Below, one piece after another: positions 46,871 to 58,134 of a stretch of DNA of 64,000 bases. This stretch comes from Neolentinus lepideus HHB14362 ss-1 (lineage: Eukaryota > Basidiomycota > Agaricomycetes > Gloeophyllales > Gloeophyllaceae): NCBI GenBank assembly GCA_001632425.1, contig KV425573.1, positions 260,460 to 324,459 on the forward strand, written 5' to 3'. Under the pieces are notes generated by a model. It was not told the DNA's origin and ran no database searches. It saw only the letters and a program-made list of their open reading frames with translations. The first letter of the stretch is position 1. Each line of letters opens with the position of its first letter. The position numbers and the translations under genes are program-made.

Positions 46871-48903
46871 CCTGATGCTTGAAGGGCTGAGGAGGTCGCT
46901 AGTGGAAGGAATGGCAAGGGAATCCCTCCTCGGGGGCGATCTTCAAATATGAAGGCGAGAATGAGATTACCGTAATAGCAATATTGGGCCAGGGTTATGC
47001 TTCCCGGGGGATGTACGGCATCAATTCTCGAAAGTTGATGCGCATGAGTTCCAGGGCGAGATCAGATCATTCAACAGGGCCACTTGGCAAGTTAAAGTAA
47101 CTCTTGGTACCGACGAGTCAATCACCAATCGGAGAGAAAGACTATCACCATCAGGGCACTCTAGGCTGGGACTCAAACCGTCAGAATTGAGTAGTCTGTG
47201 AGAGAATCCGATATTACGACAGAACCACCCTCATGCCAATGACCAAGAGAATACGTAGACCCTGACTCGGAGATGGTATTGAATTTCTGTGATGTAACAG
47301 TGAGAGGCACGCCGCGGACCTTCAATGTTATGTAAAACGTTAATATTTGAAACTCAGTTTAGATTAGTCCCTCCCTAAGCACTGCGGCCGGTCACGGCCA
47401 CCAGTTACGATACCACGGCACAGTGACATCCCGAGTACTGGATTTCTGAGTTGCGAGTGTTACTTAGGTAGGGCCGAGACACTAGAACGTCAGACGACAT
47501 TACCTCCTGACCAAGCCAACTATCAACGGTCGCTGAGCTTAAAACAGCAGATACGCCCGATCCTTTCAGCACTGAGGAAACCGGGATATTCCGCTTCTCG
47601 GCACGCGTTAATACGGCTACCTTTCCTACTATATATTTCCCATCTCAGTACTGAGTGTCATCTGCCAATTACAAAGTCATAAACGATTGCAACGGTCAAG
47701 ACCGCCATATCCTATGCAAGTCAGTACTTATTAGTCGCGTCTGTCGTAATCGGTTGCATTTTGTTTTGTCAACGCCCTGTCAAAATGCACTTATCCCGTG
47801 TTCTCGTCATCCTGTCGCCTCTTTTCGGCCTCTAGGTGCCGGGCGTGGCCATCCCTTACCCATGCTCGTAACAACGATGTCGCAACATCGAGTTAGCTCT
47901 ACCAGTAACATTTATTCATACCCGTACCAATTGCCGTTACTGACAGGTAATATTTTCTGCTTATCTCAAGGTCAACTCTAATAATGTCAACCGCCGATAG
48001 TCTCTTAAATCTCGTGGACAATTCTGGCATCGCAGTACACCAAAGGACGGCGGAACGTCCTCCAAAAATAATCTATGTCTGAACGCGGACGATGGACAGC
48101 CTCGTTTATCCTCCTGGACCTGCAATCCGGTACTAGAGGTTGTTCTTTTGGTTAGAACCAGGAATCGCGATTTCTCATCTCTGTGATTGGATCTGATGTT
48201 GAATAACGTACCAGCGTCGAGATAAGCCTTGAAAGAATATGTTATGCTACCCACATCACGGCTCGAGACGGTACGTTCTGTCTTCGCACCCGATCCTCGC
48301 ACTGAACCTAATTTGTCAAGAACGGTACAGTCCATTGCGGCCGGTATCCGCCGCTTTTAAAGGTGCCGCCATGTACATCTAGGCCTCATGAAGACGACGT
48401 ACCAGCCCGTGGAAAGCATCAGCTGCACCGCACTTGAGGAGCAGATCCCACAATATGAGTGTCCTTTTCCAATGGTGCCGCTTCGCCCCATGGCTAAGTG
48501 CTCAGCGTCGTAGCAGAGTCGTGCGGTGCTAATTAAAGGACTCTGCGTGCCCAACAGCCACGAGGCGGCGTCTGTTCCCTCCGTGTTCGCGTGTGCATAG
48601 TTATTCATAACGCAACGCCATCTATGTATGTCAATATTTGGCGGAGGTGCCTGCGTTCGAAGCCTGACCTCTTATGACCGAGGTACAAAGCTCTCATTTG
48701 ATAAATGTTCAATTCCAGCGCTGAGTTGCCACTGCGCCCAAGAAATATTCGCGGGGTTGCGTATCGTCTTAGAAGCGCACAGAATCCCCAGCCGAAGGTA
48801 ACAGCCCGGCACGCCACCCATGCAGGGTCCGCCTGAACCCTCTTCAGCGCTTCTAGTATGGATTCAAGAAACACCATCACTGTCATTCGCACGACCGCGC
48901 CGA
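46871..48903. other. Two-kilobase gap, no supported gene
   Basis: Open frames exist (minus 47961-48335, minus 48357-48608, minus 48605-48892, plus 47655-47981), but none shows a recognisable domain, a convincing start or a consistent splice chain. A run of good promoter-like sequence with TATATAT occurs near 47630. The stretch at 48605-48892 contains FLESILEAL, faintly like the membrane family on either side, so a degraded copy is possible. Confidence 0.35.
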
Positions 48904-50743
48904 CTAACTATTCGCCGAATGTGGCGGCTCTATCTCTGCCAGGGGCTTCATCACGCCACTATCGTCCGCCCAATTCGTCTCCCCGAGCTCGATCTCGTCC
49001 AGATACACCGCAGCGACGGGCGCCACGCGGAAGTGCATTTGCGACTCGCGCTCGTGCATGTCGGTGAACCGGTCGAGCCTCCCCTCGAACGGCGAGTAGT
49101 ACGCCTCGCGCATGTTCAGCACAAGCCGCGAGCCCATAATGCAGGTTGCGGCGAGAGCGAAGCCTTCGGGGACTTCGAGCAATTCGGCCTGTTATGAGCA
49201 GTTGAACGTGTGTTATGATTCGGCGAGAGGGGAGAGGTACGGACCGATAAGGCGAGCCAGACGATCGCATTGGTCAAGTATGCTGACAATGTCCTGGCAC
49301 CGGGTGATGAACAGAGAGGAGACGTTCCCATAGCATGGCTACTCACAAGAAAAAGTAGAGGACACTGTCTCTGATAAGGACATTTATCAACGACGTAGGT
49401 TCCCACCCCGTGCCGCTCTCCCGTATATGGAGCACGCCCCGGACGATCACGAGACCGCACAGGATCGACTCGAAGACAACTAGATGAAAACGGCAGAGAG
49501 AGGGTGGTTCGTCTTTTCCTATGGATCGACCATAGGGATTCATACCTATTGGTAACCAGAACGCGAAAAGATAATCTGGTATCCGTATTGGTGTGCATAT
49601 TAGCATGCCGGGAATAGGCTCAGCTGCCACTGATCACAGTAGCGGTGAGGAAACAAAAACATGAGGTATATGATGCTCGAGACGAACCTGTGATTAGTTG
49701 GTACGCCATCCCAAGGATGACTCCCATTGCTACTACCTCAGCGGTAAAGCAGGACGATAGGAATATACATAGTGACCATGAGTGGCCGTACATTGCCGTC
49801 ACACGCAGTTGCATGATGACTGCGTAGTTGAAGAGTGAGTTCACGTCAGACCTTTGGTATCAACTCGCCTACTTTGCATAGCCCATACTACGCACGCACT
49901 CGCCCATCCTTGGAAGACGAAGAAATTGTAACCTGGCAAACTCGTGGTTAGCTCGTGCCAAATCGGGGGGGCAAGTTGGCACCAACATCTATCGGGTCGA
50001 GAATGTATAAACCGTCAGAATCTGCGCCTTGAAAGGACAATGAAAGCTTACGCCTGGAGCAAGTCGGTCAGATGGGTTACCTGGAGAAGGATTGGCATGG
50101 GTAACTCACTTTATCGGACATGTGCCCACTCAAAAACACTGGGTTGACACTTCATTAGGTTTTCACATCCTAGGCCGTTAACGATGCGCACCGACAGCAT
50201 CAATTCTATAGACGCACGCTTAGTAACAAGGAAGCAAAGAGGGATGACATCTCACAGCAGCACTGCACCCCCGAGGTAGCGATTCTTGTGGAGTATTAAA
50301 TTGGCGTCGAAGATCCTGGCGGTAACAGAATCCTCACCACAACAAATAGAATTTTCGATAATGACCATCGTTTTGACTGTCTGGGGTTTGAGTGACATAT
50401 CCAGACAGTGTACCGGGAAGGTACGTACCCATATTAGCTCCACCTTTGCATCCCGGATTTACGATTAGTTATACAAGACTTGTAACCGCTGTGCGCACCT
50501 CTCGATCTAGTGTAATTACTGAATCGACCAGTACACGGGGCGTTAAATAACAGTCCCGAGGCATCCGAGCTCTACTTACGATGATCATATAAGACAACAA
50601 CCGTCGCCATCACTATTAGGTGAGATAATGAAGCATTTTCAGGTGAAACCAGACTGGACGATGCACATACTTTGGCATAGTCGGATCGTCTTAAGGTCTT
50701 GCACCAGCTCCACGACATCTAAGTCTTCGTACGGCCCCAACAT
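48904..50743 (-). CDS. Fungal 7-TM membrane protein of the DUF6533 type
   Basis: The function of this basidiomycete-expanded family is unknown; the fold is receptor-like. The start MLGPYEDLDVVELVQDLKTI is followed over short exons by ATVVVLYDH, LITLDREVELIW (the family's N-terminal signature), NFFVFQGWASACVVWAMQ and VIMQLRVTAMYGHSWSLCIF. Then come AEVVAMGVILGMAYQLITGS, YLFAFWLPI, FESILCGLVIVRGVLHIRES, LINVLIRDSVLYFF and a seventh membrane segment. It ends with IMGSRLVLNMREAYYSPFEG, typical of the family's last helix, and a soluble tail to the TGA at 48904. At least nine introns are required. The order and spacing of the motifs make the family call firm even though some 5' exon borders are not. 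Confidence 0.68.
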
Positions 50744-51548
50744 AACGCTTAAGGAGCCAAATATTGAGAAGCAATGTTAGGGTGAGACAGCAGTCAGAAG
50801 AGAGCAGAGACTACAATGAGCGTTGAAGCTAGGAGCGTACCCAGCGCGTCCGAACAGTACTAGTCACCACCTGGGTGCGAGAGGGGAGGTGGTCGTCGAC
50901 GTCTACGGTTCCTATGCGGAACGGTATGGATGGAATCGCCGGCGGTATGACTAGATTAGGTTGGGCCCGCATCTCTCTAGAATCGCTCTAATATTGGCCA
51001 TGACCATGGCAGTGCGTAAGAAACAAGGTTACGCGACAGAAGCGCTAACAGCAGGTTTCGACTCGTGGGGCCGATGGCGCGAAGTCCTCCCTAATTGCCT
51101 AGTATATTGCCTTCGAGCAGGCCTGTGATTTCGCGTCGCGTGCAAGTCGGGCGCTCTATACTCCGACTTGCCGTAGAAAACCTGACAACTGCGAGCAGTG
51201 CATGAAGACTGCATACAGCAAAGAGAGATAGGTGTTCTGCTTGGATTGAGCGGTGATGTGTATCGGCTGCTGAGCCTGTTTATGATACAATAATACAATG
51301 CGTCAAGTAGCCTAGAGTTTGGAAATGACACGCGAGCTCAGATCGACCAATGATTAATGGGCGTCCGGCTTCTGGCAAGCTTGTCTCAGCTGCCGCGCTC
51401 GATTCTTAACTGGCTGACAACTCAATGCCGTCCCATAATTCGTCGGCACGCTACCAGCTAGAATTGAGTCGAGCTAATATCTGTCCTAGCGCAGGGTGAG
51501 CGAGGTGGTTACAGCGATGATTAAATGCCGTACTTCCACACGGACAAC
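50744..51548. other. Intergenic, no gene seen
   Basis: This is the promoter side of the 7-TM gene and the 3' flank of ERV1. A 100-codon minus-strand frame (51029-51331) lacks any recognisable feature. Confidence 0.45.
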
Positions 51549-52130
51549 TCAATCGCAACTTCCGTCGCTTGGCCCGTCCTTCCAGCGTTCGTCCGTTTTC
51601 GCGCAATCAAATTTCTCCTTTCCCAGCCTCTCGTTCACCTCGTTATGTCGCTCGCAAAGCCATCGGCTCAGAGGGATCCTCCCACTCACATCCGGAGGAT
51701 AAACCTGCATTTCTTCTCCCAAATGTGAAGCGCAGTGAGAACAAGGATATAAGACTGGAAGGGCGTGTAGCAGGTTCAGCATGTTAGCCCGCTGGGTAGG
51801 ACTGGGTTTGTCTGGATAGTAAGCTGCAGTGGTATGTAGGAACACCCATGTCGACCGGCCTAGGACCTCCACGTCGGGCGGACAGTTTTCCGGTCGCACG
51901 TCAGGCCGCGCCTGCGAGGAAGTACCAGACGCTGCGGCGGCCATCACAGCAGCAGCTTTGGCGTCCTGTGCCTGCTTGCGGTTCTGCGCTTGCTGTCCTT
52001 CGGCAGGTTTCCAATTCCTGAAAGCGGTACAGATTTTACATGGCTTGCCATCGGGTCCGAGGACCATTCCAGGAGGCAGTTTGCCTGTAGCATTGTTCCT
52101 GTCGTTCGGCTGTGTAGTGTCGCTGGTCAT
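51549..52130 (-). CDS. ERV1: FAD-linked sulfhydryl oxidase Erv1/ALR, mitochondrial intermembrane space
   Basis: It reoxidises Mia40 during oxidative protein folding in the intermembrane space. This is a single exon of 193 codons. The N-terminus has the shuttle-type cysteine pair KPCKICTAFRNWKP, then an Ala/Gln-rich linker. The catalytic domain reads DVEVLGRSTWVFLHTTAAYY, PDKPSPTQRANMLNLLHALP and the redox centre YPCSHCASHLGEE. FAD-binding residues follow in RWLCERHNEVNERLGKEKFD. The end DERWKDGPSDGSCD is the family's usual C-terminus. The length matches Erv1. It diverges from the copper ATPase gene, sharing about 715 bp of upstream DNA. Confidence 0.94.
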   Translation of the reverse strand: MTSDTTQPNDRNNATGKLPPGMVLGPDGKPCKICTAFRNWKPAEGQQAQNRKQAQDAKAAAVMAAAASGTSSQARPDVRPENCPPDVEVLGRSTWVFLHTTAAYYPDKPSPTQRANMLNLLHALPVLYPCSHCASHLGEEMQVYPPDVSGRIPLSRWLCERHNEVNERLGKEKFDCAKTDERWKDGPSDGSCD

Positions 52131-52845
52131 AGTGGCCGCTACTGGAACGCCTTTGCAGATGACACGCGTATGAAATCAAGGCTTACCAACTGCTTTGTGA
52201 TCGCGAACTGTAAGACGCCGGCGCATCACTTAAGCGCCCGAGCAGTCCGTGGGGTCTTTAACTGTGGCGGGTGGAGGGATTCCCTTGCAGTGAGCTCACC
52301 ACCCATATTTCGGTAGTTACTTCGCATTAGTATTTGAGTATAACGATAAAGTGAGACGGGAGGGACAGTAGGAACACATGATGCCCTTGTGTCCTCATTA
52401 TCACCGAAATCGTAGCAGTCATGGAAGTAATATTTGTAGGCCTTGAATCATTTAACTGATAAAAAGTACAGGGTTTCTCCCAATTGTACCGCGATTTCAC
52501 CTAAGAACCCTACTTTCTGTTGCACTGCGCACCAAACGGAGGGACTCGGACGAAACATCAGCGGTCGCATTGCCCAGACGCCACAGCAGCTACATTAGGG
52601 AATTTGCATTTCTACAGCTGCTGAGTCAGCCTAACGCGGTATAGCTCGCTGTCTCTCCTACCTATCTATATATCCCGTCACATCGTCCGGCGCTGGCGCT
52701 AATCTTCCGACACCGTCTTTCCATCTCTTCCAATACTCTGCTGGTCTGCTTTCTTTCTTTGCAACATATTATTCCTTTTGTTTTCGGTCAACACTTGCTA
52801 CTGTGATCTTGGCGACGCGGGGGTTTAGCCTAAACTGGGCACAAT
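52131..52845. promoter_or_regulatory. Divergent promoter region, ERV1 / CCC2
   Basis: There are 715 bp between the two start codons. TATATAT at 52667-52673, followed by a pyrimidine-rich leader (CTTTCTTTCTTTG-like runs near 52750), fits the CCC2 core promoter. No metal-response element could be named with confidence. Confidence 0.45.
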
Positions 52846-55800
52846 ATGTCAATTCTCTCTGCGGCATTCAATTTATTGCCCAAGACACCCTTGACTTCCG
52901 TTTTCCAGACGGTCGCGTTGCCTGTGGGTGACAATGAGCCGCTGACGTCGAACAAGGAGGGTGGTGGGGAGGCTGTGGCTAAGTGTGAGCTTCGAATCGA
53001 GGGTATGACTTGTGGGGCCTGCGTCGAGGTGAGTTAGCCTACTACTTAGAGTCGTGATGTGAGAACACTGGGAACACTGAGAATGCTCTGGTGAATCACT
53101 TTGGTCAAAGATGGGTCGCGTCGAGTTGTTATGACTACCCACAAACTCTCTACTATGCACCAACTTAAATGTGCATTGCAGGGATCATCCAGTCGGGGCC
53201 TCTCTGCTCGCTGCCATTTACTGTCACAGAACAGTGAGGTCCCGTTTGGTTGTCAAATTTCACGTGTATCGTTCTCTTTGTCCTCGAAGTCTTGCGCAGC
53301 ACCTCGACTCCGCACTCTCATCGTACCCGTGCTAATGCGACTTCGGACTTAGTCAATAGAAGGCATGCTCCGCAATCAACCAGGTATACACTCTATCAAG
53401 GTGGCCCTCCTCGCGGAGCGTGGTACTGTTGAGTATGACCCCAATGTGTGGGATCCTGAGAAACTTGTCGGCGTAAGTGTATTGTTTTCAATTACAAGAC
53501 GCATGTCTTAGCATTTCTGTGGGATAGGAAATATCTGACATAGGGTTCGACGCGACCGTGATCCCTCCAGCGCGTTCCGACGTTGTGACTCTCCGGATAT
53601 ACGGAATGACCTGTTCGTCTTGTACTTCAACAGTAGAAACCCAGCTGGGTGCCATGCCTGGAATCAATTCTGTCGCAGTCTCTCTCGCTACAGAAACAGC
53701 AAAGGTTGAATTTGACCGGACATTGGTTGGCCCTCGAGAGATGGTCGAGCGGATAGAGGAGATGGGCTTCGACGCGATGCTGTCGGACCAGGAAGACTCG
53801 ACCCAACTCAAGTCTCTAACTCGCATGAAGGAAATACAGGAGTGGCGGAGTCGTTTCCAATGGGCCCTTACCTTCGCCATTCCGGTTTTCGTCATAGGCA
53901 TGATCGCCCCCCGGATCTCCTTCCTCCGACCCATCGTCAACTTCCAACTGTTCAATGGCGTGTACCTTGGTGACGTCCTCGTCCTCATGCTCACCACGCC
54001 TGCGCAATTCTGGATTGGCGCTAAGTTTTACAGGAATGCGTACAAGTCTCTCAAGCACAAGACGGCGACGATGGACGTGCTCGTCATGCTCGGCACGTCC
54101 GCCGCGTACTTCTATTCATTGCTGTCGATGTTCTTCGCATTATTTAACACGGAACCCGGTTACAGGCCCTACGTGTTCTTCGACACGAGTACGATGCTGA
54201 TTATGTTCGTGTCTTTGGGGAGGTTCTTGGAGAACAGTGCGAAGGGGAAGACGAGTGCTGCACTTACGGATTTGATGGCGCTCGCTCCATCCATGGCGAC
54301 GATATATACCGATCCGCCTGCCTGCAGGCAGGAGAAGAAGATCCCGACTGAGCTTGTCCAGGTCGGAGACATCTGCAAACTGGTCCCTGGTGATAAGATC
54401 CCCGCGGACGGCAACGTCGTCAAAGGATCATCGAGTGTAGATGAAAGTGCCGTCACTGGAGAACCAGTGCCTGTGACCAAGCAGGTCGGGGACGGCGTTA
54501 TTGGAGGGACTGTAAACGGTCTGGGTACCTTTGACATGGTTGTCACGCGTGCGGGGAAGGACACCGCGTTGTCCCAAATCGTGAAGCTCGTCGAAGATGC
54601 ACAAACATCCAAGGCTCCAATCCAGGCGCTCGCAGACAAGGTGGCGGGCTACTTCGTGCCCACCGTCATCTCCCTAGCAGTGATCACCTTCACGGCATGG
54701 ATGATCATTTCATATGTCATGACCGATGACGATCTTCCGGGAATGTTCAAGAAGCACGGGTCCAGCAAGTTCGCCGTGTGTCTCCAGATGTGCATCAGCG
54801 TCGTCGTCGTCGCGTGCCCGTGCGCGCTGGGCCTCAGTACACCCACCGCTATCATGGTCGGCACGGGCGTTGGTGCTCGGAACGGCATTCTGATCAAGGG
54901 CGGCAGAGCGCTCGAAGCCAGCAGGAGTATACAGAAGATCGTGTTGGATAAGACGGGCACAGTCACGGAGGGCAAGATGACCGTTGTTGGGCTGGCGTGG
55001 ACGCCCTCGGACAGCCAAGCGGCGGCGGACGTGCCTGCGACTCCCTTTATTCAGGAAGCGTCTTTAGCATCGATGAGCTGTGATGGTGTCACGTCCAGAG
55101 CGGCTGTTATCTCTATGGTTGCTGCGACAGAAGCTCGCTCGGAGCACCCCTTAGCGAAGGCTGTTGCTGTGTATGGCAAGGAACTCCTCTCCAAGGCCAA
55201 CGAGGAGCTACCTGAGGCTACTGTGGAGACATTCGACAGTGTAACCGGTGCTGGCGTCAAGGCCAATGTCAAAGTCTCCGGATTGAAATCCGCATATACT
55301 GTCTTTGTTGGTAATGCTCGCTTCGTCACTCAGTCCGAGGACGGGGATATCCCTTCAGCGCTCTCGCATTTCCAAGCGAGTGAGACACGTAGAGGACGAA
55401 CTATGATCTTCGTGGGCATTAGTACGGACTCACAGAGCCGGCAGCCCCTCGCTGTTCTCGCTATCTCGCTATCCGATGCTCCCAAGGCTTCGTCTGCTCG
55501 CGCCATTCAGTCTCTGGAAAGGATGGGCGTGGAGGTCGCTATGTTAACAGGAGATGGAATGTCGACGGCCTTGGCTATTGCCAAGGAAGTTGGTATCAAG
55601 CCTGAGAACGTGTGGGCGAGTATGAGCCCCAAGGGAAAAGCGTCTGTTGTGACAGATCTCATGTCGAAGGGCGCAGGGGTTGCTATGGTACGCCATTGAC
55701 TTTAACATGTCTTTGTTATATGTACTGAACTATATCGTAGGTCGGCGATGGCATCAACGACTCACCAGCATTAGTTGCTGCATCCGTTGGAATAGCACTT

Positions 55801-56253
55801 TCTTCAGGTACATCGGTAGCAATTGAAGCAGCGGACATCGTCCTCATGCGGTCTGACTTACTTGACGTCGTCGCCGCATTGCACCTGTCCCGGTCCATCT
55901 TCTCCGTTATCCGGCGCAACCTTGTCTGGGCATGCATATACAATGTCCTCGGTATCCCATTGGCCATGGGGTTTTTCCTTCCTTTTGGTTTCTATCTACA
56001 CCCTATGATGGCTGGTGCTGCCATGGCGTTCTCTAGCGTCAGCGTCGTAACGAGTTCTTTGACCTTGCGGTGGTGGAGGAGACCTATTGACAGTGTCATG
56101 CCTGGAGAGAAGGTCACAGGGGAGACGATGGTGGATAGTTTGCGCTCTGTGGCCACAGATGCGCTCGAGTCTTTGCGGGGTCTGGTTCCTGGAAGGCGGA
56201 AAGAGCTGGCTGGCTACAGTCAGTTGCCTATGGAGTTGGCTGAGAGGGTGTAG
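52846..56253 (+). CDS. CCC2: Copper-transporting P1B-type ATPase (Ccc2/ATP7 family)
   Basis: It pumps Cu(I) into the secretory pathway, supplying multicopper oxidases such as Fet3 and laccases. Two heavy-metal-associated domains carry GMTCGACVE and GMTCSSCTS. The pump core has eight predicted membrane helices. The phosphatase loop is [13 protein letters not shown], the ion-binding motif [12 protein letters not shown], the phosphorylation site [13 protein letters not shown], the HP motif [11 protein letters not shown], then [19 protein letters not shown] and the hinge [10 protein letters not shown]. The C-terminal helix pair includes [16 protein letters not shown] and [14 protein letters not shown]. 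Introns lie at 53029-53352, 53471-53528 and 55688-55740. The first, inside HMA1 just after the CxxC motif, is 324 nt long, far above the usual 50-60. Confidence 0.96.
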
Positions 56254-56487
56254 AGAGATCTTGTCTGCATATTTATTATGAATTCATGTTTTATTACGCT
56301 GTATTATAGCGTACATTATAATTTCAGTCGTTTATTACAGCGACTATTGCAAGGCTATCGCATCTAGATCTTACGCTCACTACACTCGCTTGGCCTCATT
56401 CCACTGACTCTGTCACTTCCCTTCGCCTCTTGTAGCGGATCTTTGTAAAAGACAGGCCGGGAACGCCTTGATTCAATATCTCAATTT

Positions 56488-57472
56488 ATGAGCCACATCG
56501 GGAGTGTCTTCTTGGGGGACGTAGCACGGCATCGTGTTCTGTCTTCAGCATCTACACCACCGGCATCGCCCCTCCCACCCCAATCGCCGCCGCCGAGGGG
56601 CTACAATACGTCTCCTGATGTTCATGGTGATAAAGGAAAAAGATTTCCATTGACTATCGACCCAGCTCAATCCCTGGAACTACGGATACGATGGCTGGAA
56701 GCACTTTTGTACGGAGTGCGTCAGGACACGTTAAACAGGAAGGGGAAGGATAAGGGGCTCGACTTCAAGAAGGGCGAGACATTAGCGAGACGCGCTGATG
56801 AGGTTCAAGCAAAACTAGATGCAGCAATCGAAGGGAACGATGGGCTGAAAAGGTTTATGGAACATTGTGTGTGTCAAACTCTTCGTCCTGTGTAGCGTTG
56901 CACTTATACTTCCATTCAAGATGACCAGTACGCCCAGTTCCTAACACCGTCCTTTGCCTTGTCGGGTACTATACCCATAAACCCGCCATCCTATGAGAAC
57001 ATGTTCCCCAGTGAACTCGAGGCATTCCTATTAGAATTGGAGCCGGAGATCCGCGCTGCCGACCGCGACATGCGGGAGATAGAGATATTGGAGAAGAAGG
57101 GCGTCACAGGCGCGGGTAAACTAGCAGGTGCGTTTGCTCCCTCTCTCATGAGAGGGATCAAGTACATATATTTGCTTGTCAGACTATCAGGCCCTTCAGC
57201 CACGCCTGGACGTGCTGATGAAAGCCCATGAGGAGGACGTGAAGCTGGCTCGCGACCTTGAACGGCGTGTTGCAAAGTTAATGGAGCGATACGCGTCTCA
57301 TGTAAGTCAGCATGGACAATGCCACATTGACTAATCTCTGAGAATGTTTGCACAGGTCGACGCCCTCTCAGAATTATTTGTCGATTGGAATGATACCATC
57401 ACGGAAGCGGAAGTCAGAGTCACGAAACTAGAACGCGAGCGTGATGAGAAGAGGCGTCTGGGCTTCGAATAG
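56488..57472 (+). CDS. Dynactin p22/p24-like subunit (DCTN3 family)
   Basis: This is probably the shoulder subunit of dynactin, the dynein activator. The protein is helical throughout. Exon 1 has a Pro-rich lead-in, then SLELRIRWLEALLYGVRQDT and ADEVQAKLDAAIEGNDGLKR. Exon 2 has DQYAQFLTPSFALSGTIPIN, ELEAFLLELEPEIRAADRDM and REIEILEKKGVTGAGKL. Exon 3 has DYQALQPRLDVLMKAHEEDV and LERRVAKLMERYASH. The last exon has VDALSELFVDWNDTITEAEV and a charged end. The LExRIxWLExxLYG start and the ALSELFVDWND end match the pattern of animal DCTN3 (coiled coil then FVQWDE). Similarity is at the motif level only, so other coiled-coil proteins are possible. It follows CCC2 in the same direction, about 235 bp apart. 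Confidence 0.65.
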
Positions 57473-58134
57473 TGCGCTCCCGTTTCCATACACCGGTCGA
57501 ATAAACCTCACATACATGTTGCCGAGACGAGACTTCGCATCGCCAGTCCAAAGAACAGCGAACACACACTGCACCCCTCAGCATCTGGGAAATTTACTTT
57601 CTCCCCTATCTAAACGCGCGCAATTCAATACCTCTCTGGACAGGCCGGCGCACTCTATTCATCCCACGGCCAATTCACTCTGCGAGGTCCATCAGACACG
57701 GAAGGAACTATGTAATGGTGATGATGATCAAGGAATGCATGATGCAGTAACTTCATAGGACATAGGGGTGTACGACGACCAAAATATAACTCGATAAGAT
57801 GACAATCCGCCATTGCCTCTAGCGCAAGGCCAGGTTGCCTATTAGTGTACTCGATAGAATGTGACAATCCAAACACCAAAAGACCAACATAAAAACGAGG
57901 GTTCACTTGAATATTACACAAACGGACGCAGAGTGAGTGTGGATAAAGATATGAAAGCGAGAAGCGAGTCGATACAGAATAACGGAACGAGTGAAGGCGG
58001 GCAAGAGATGCTGTGAGAGGAAGAAGAACCAGGAAATTCGAACGACGGACGGACCAACAAGAGGTGGGCGCCTAGGTATAGACGTCACGAAATCAAGCGA
58101 GTGCGAGTCAGTGCGGCTGAACAGCGGTAGGACA
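57473..58134. other. Intergenic between convergent genes
   Basis: This holds the 3' flanks of the dynactin-like gene and the scaffold gene. No coding feature was found in 660 bp. Confidence 0.5.
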
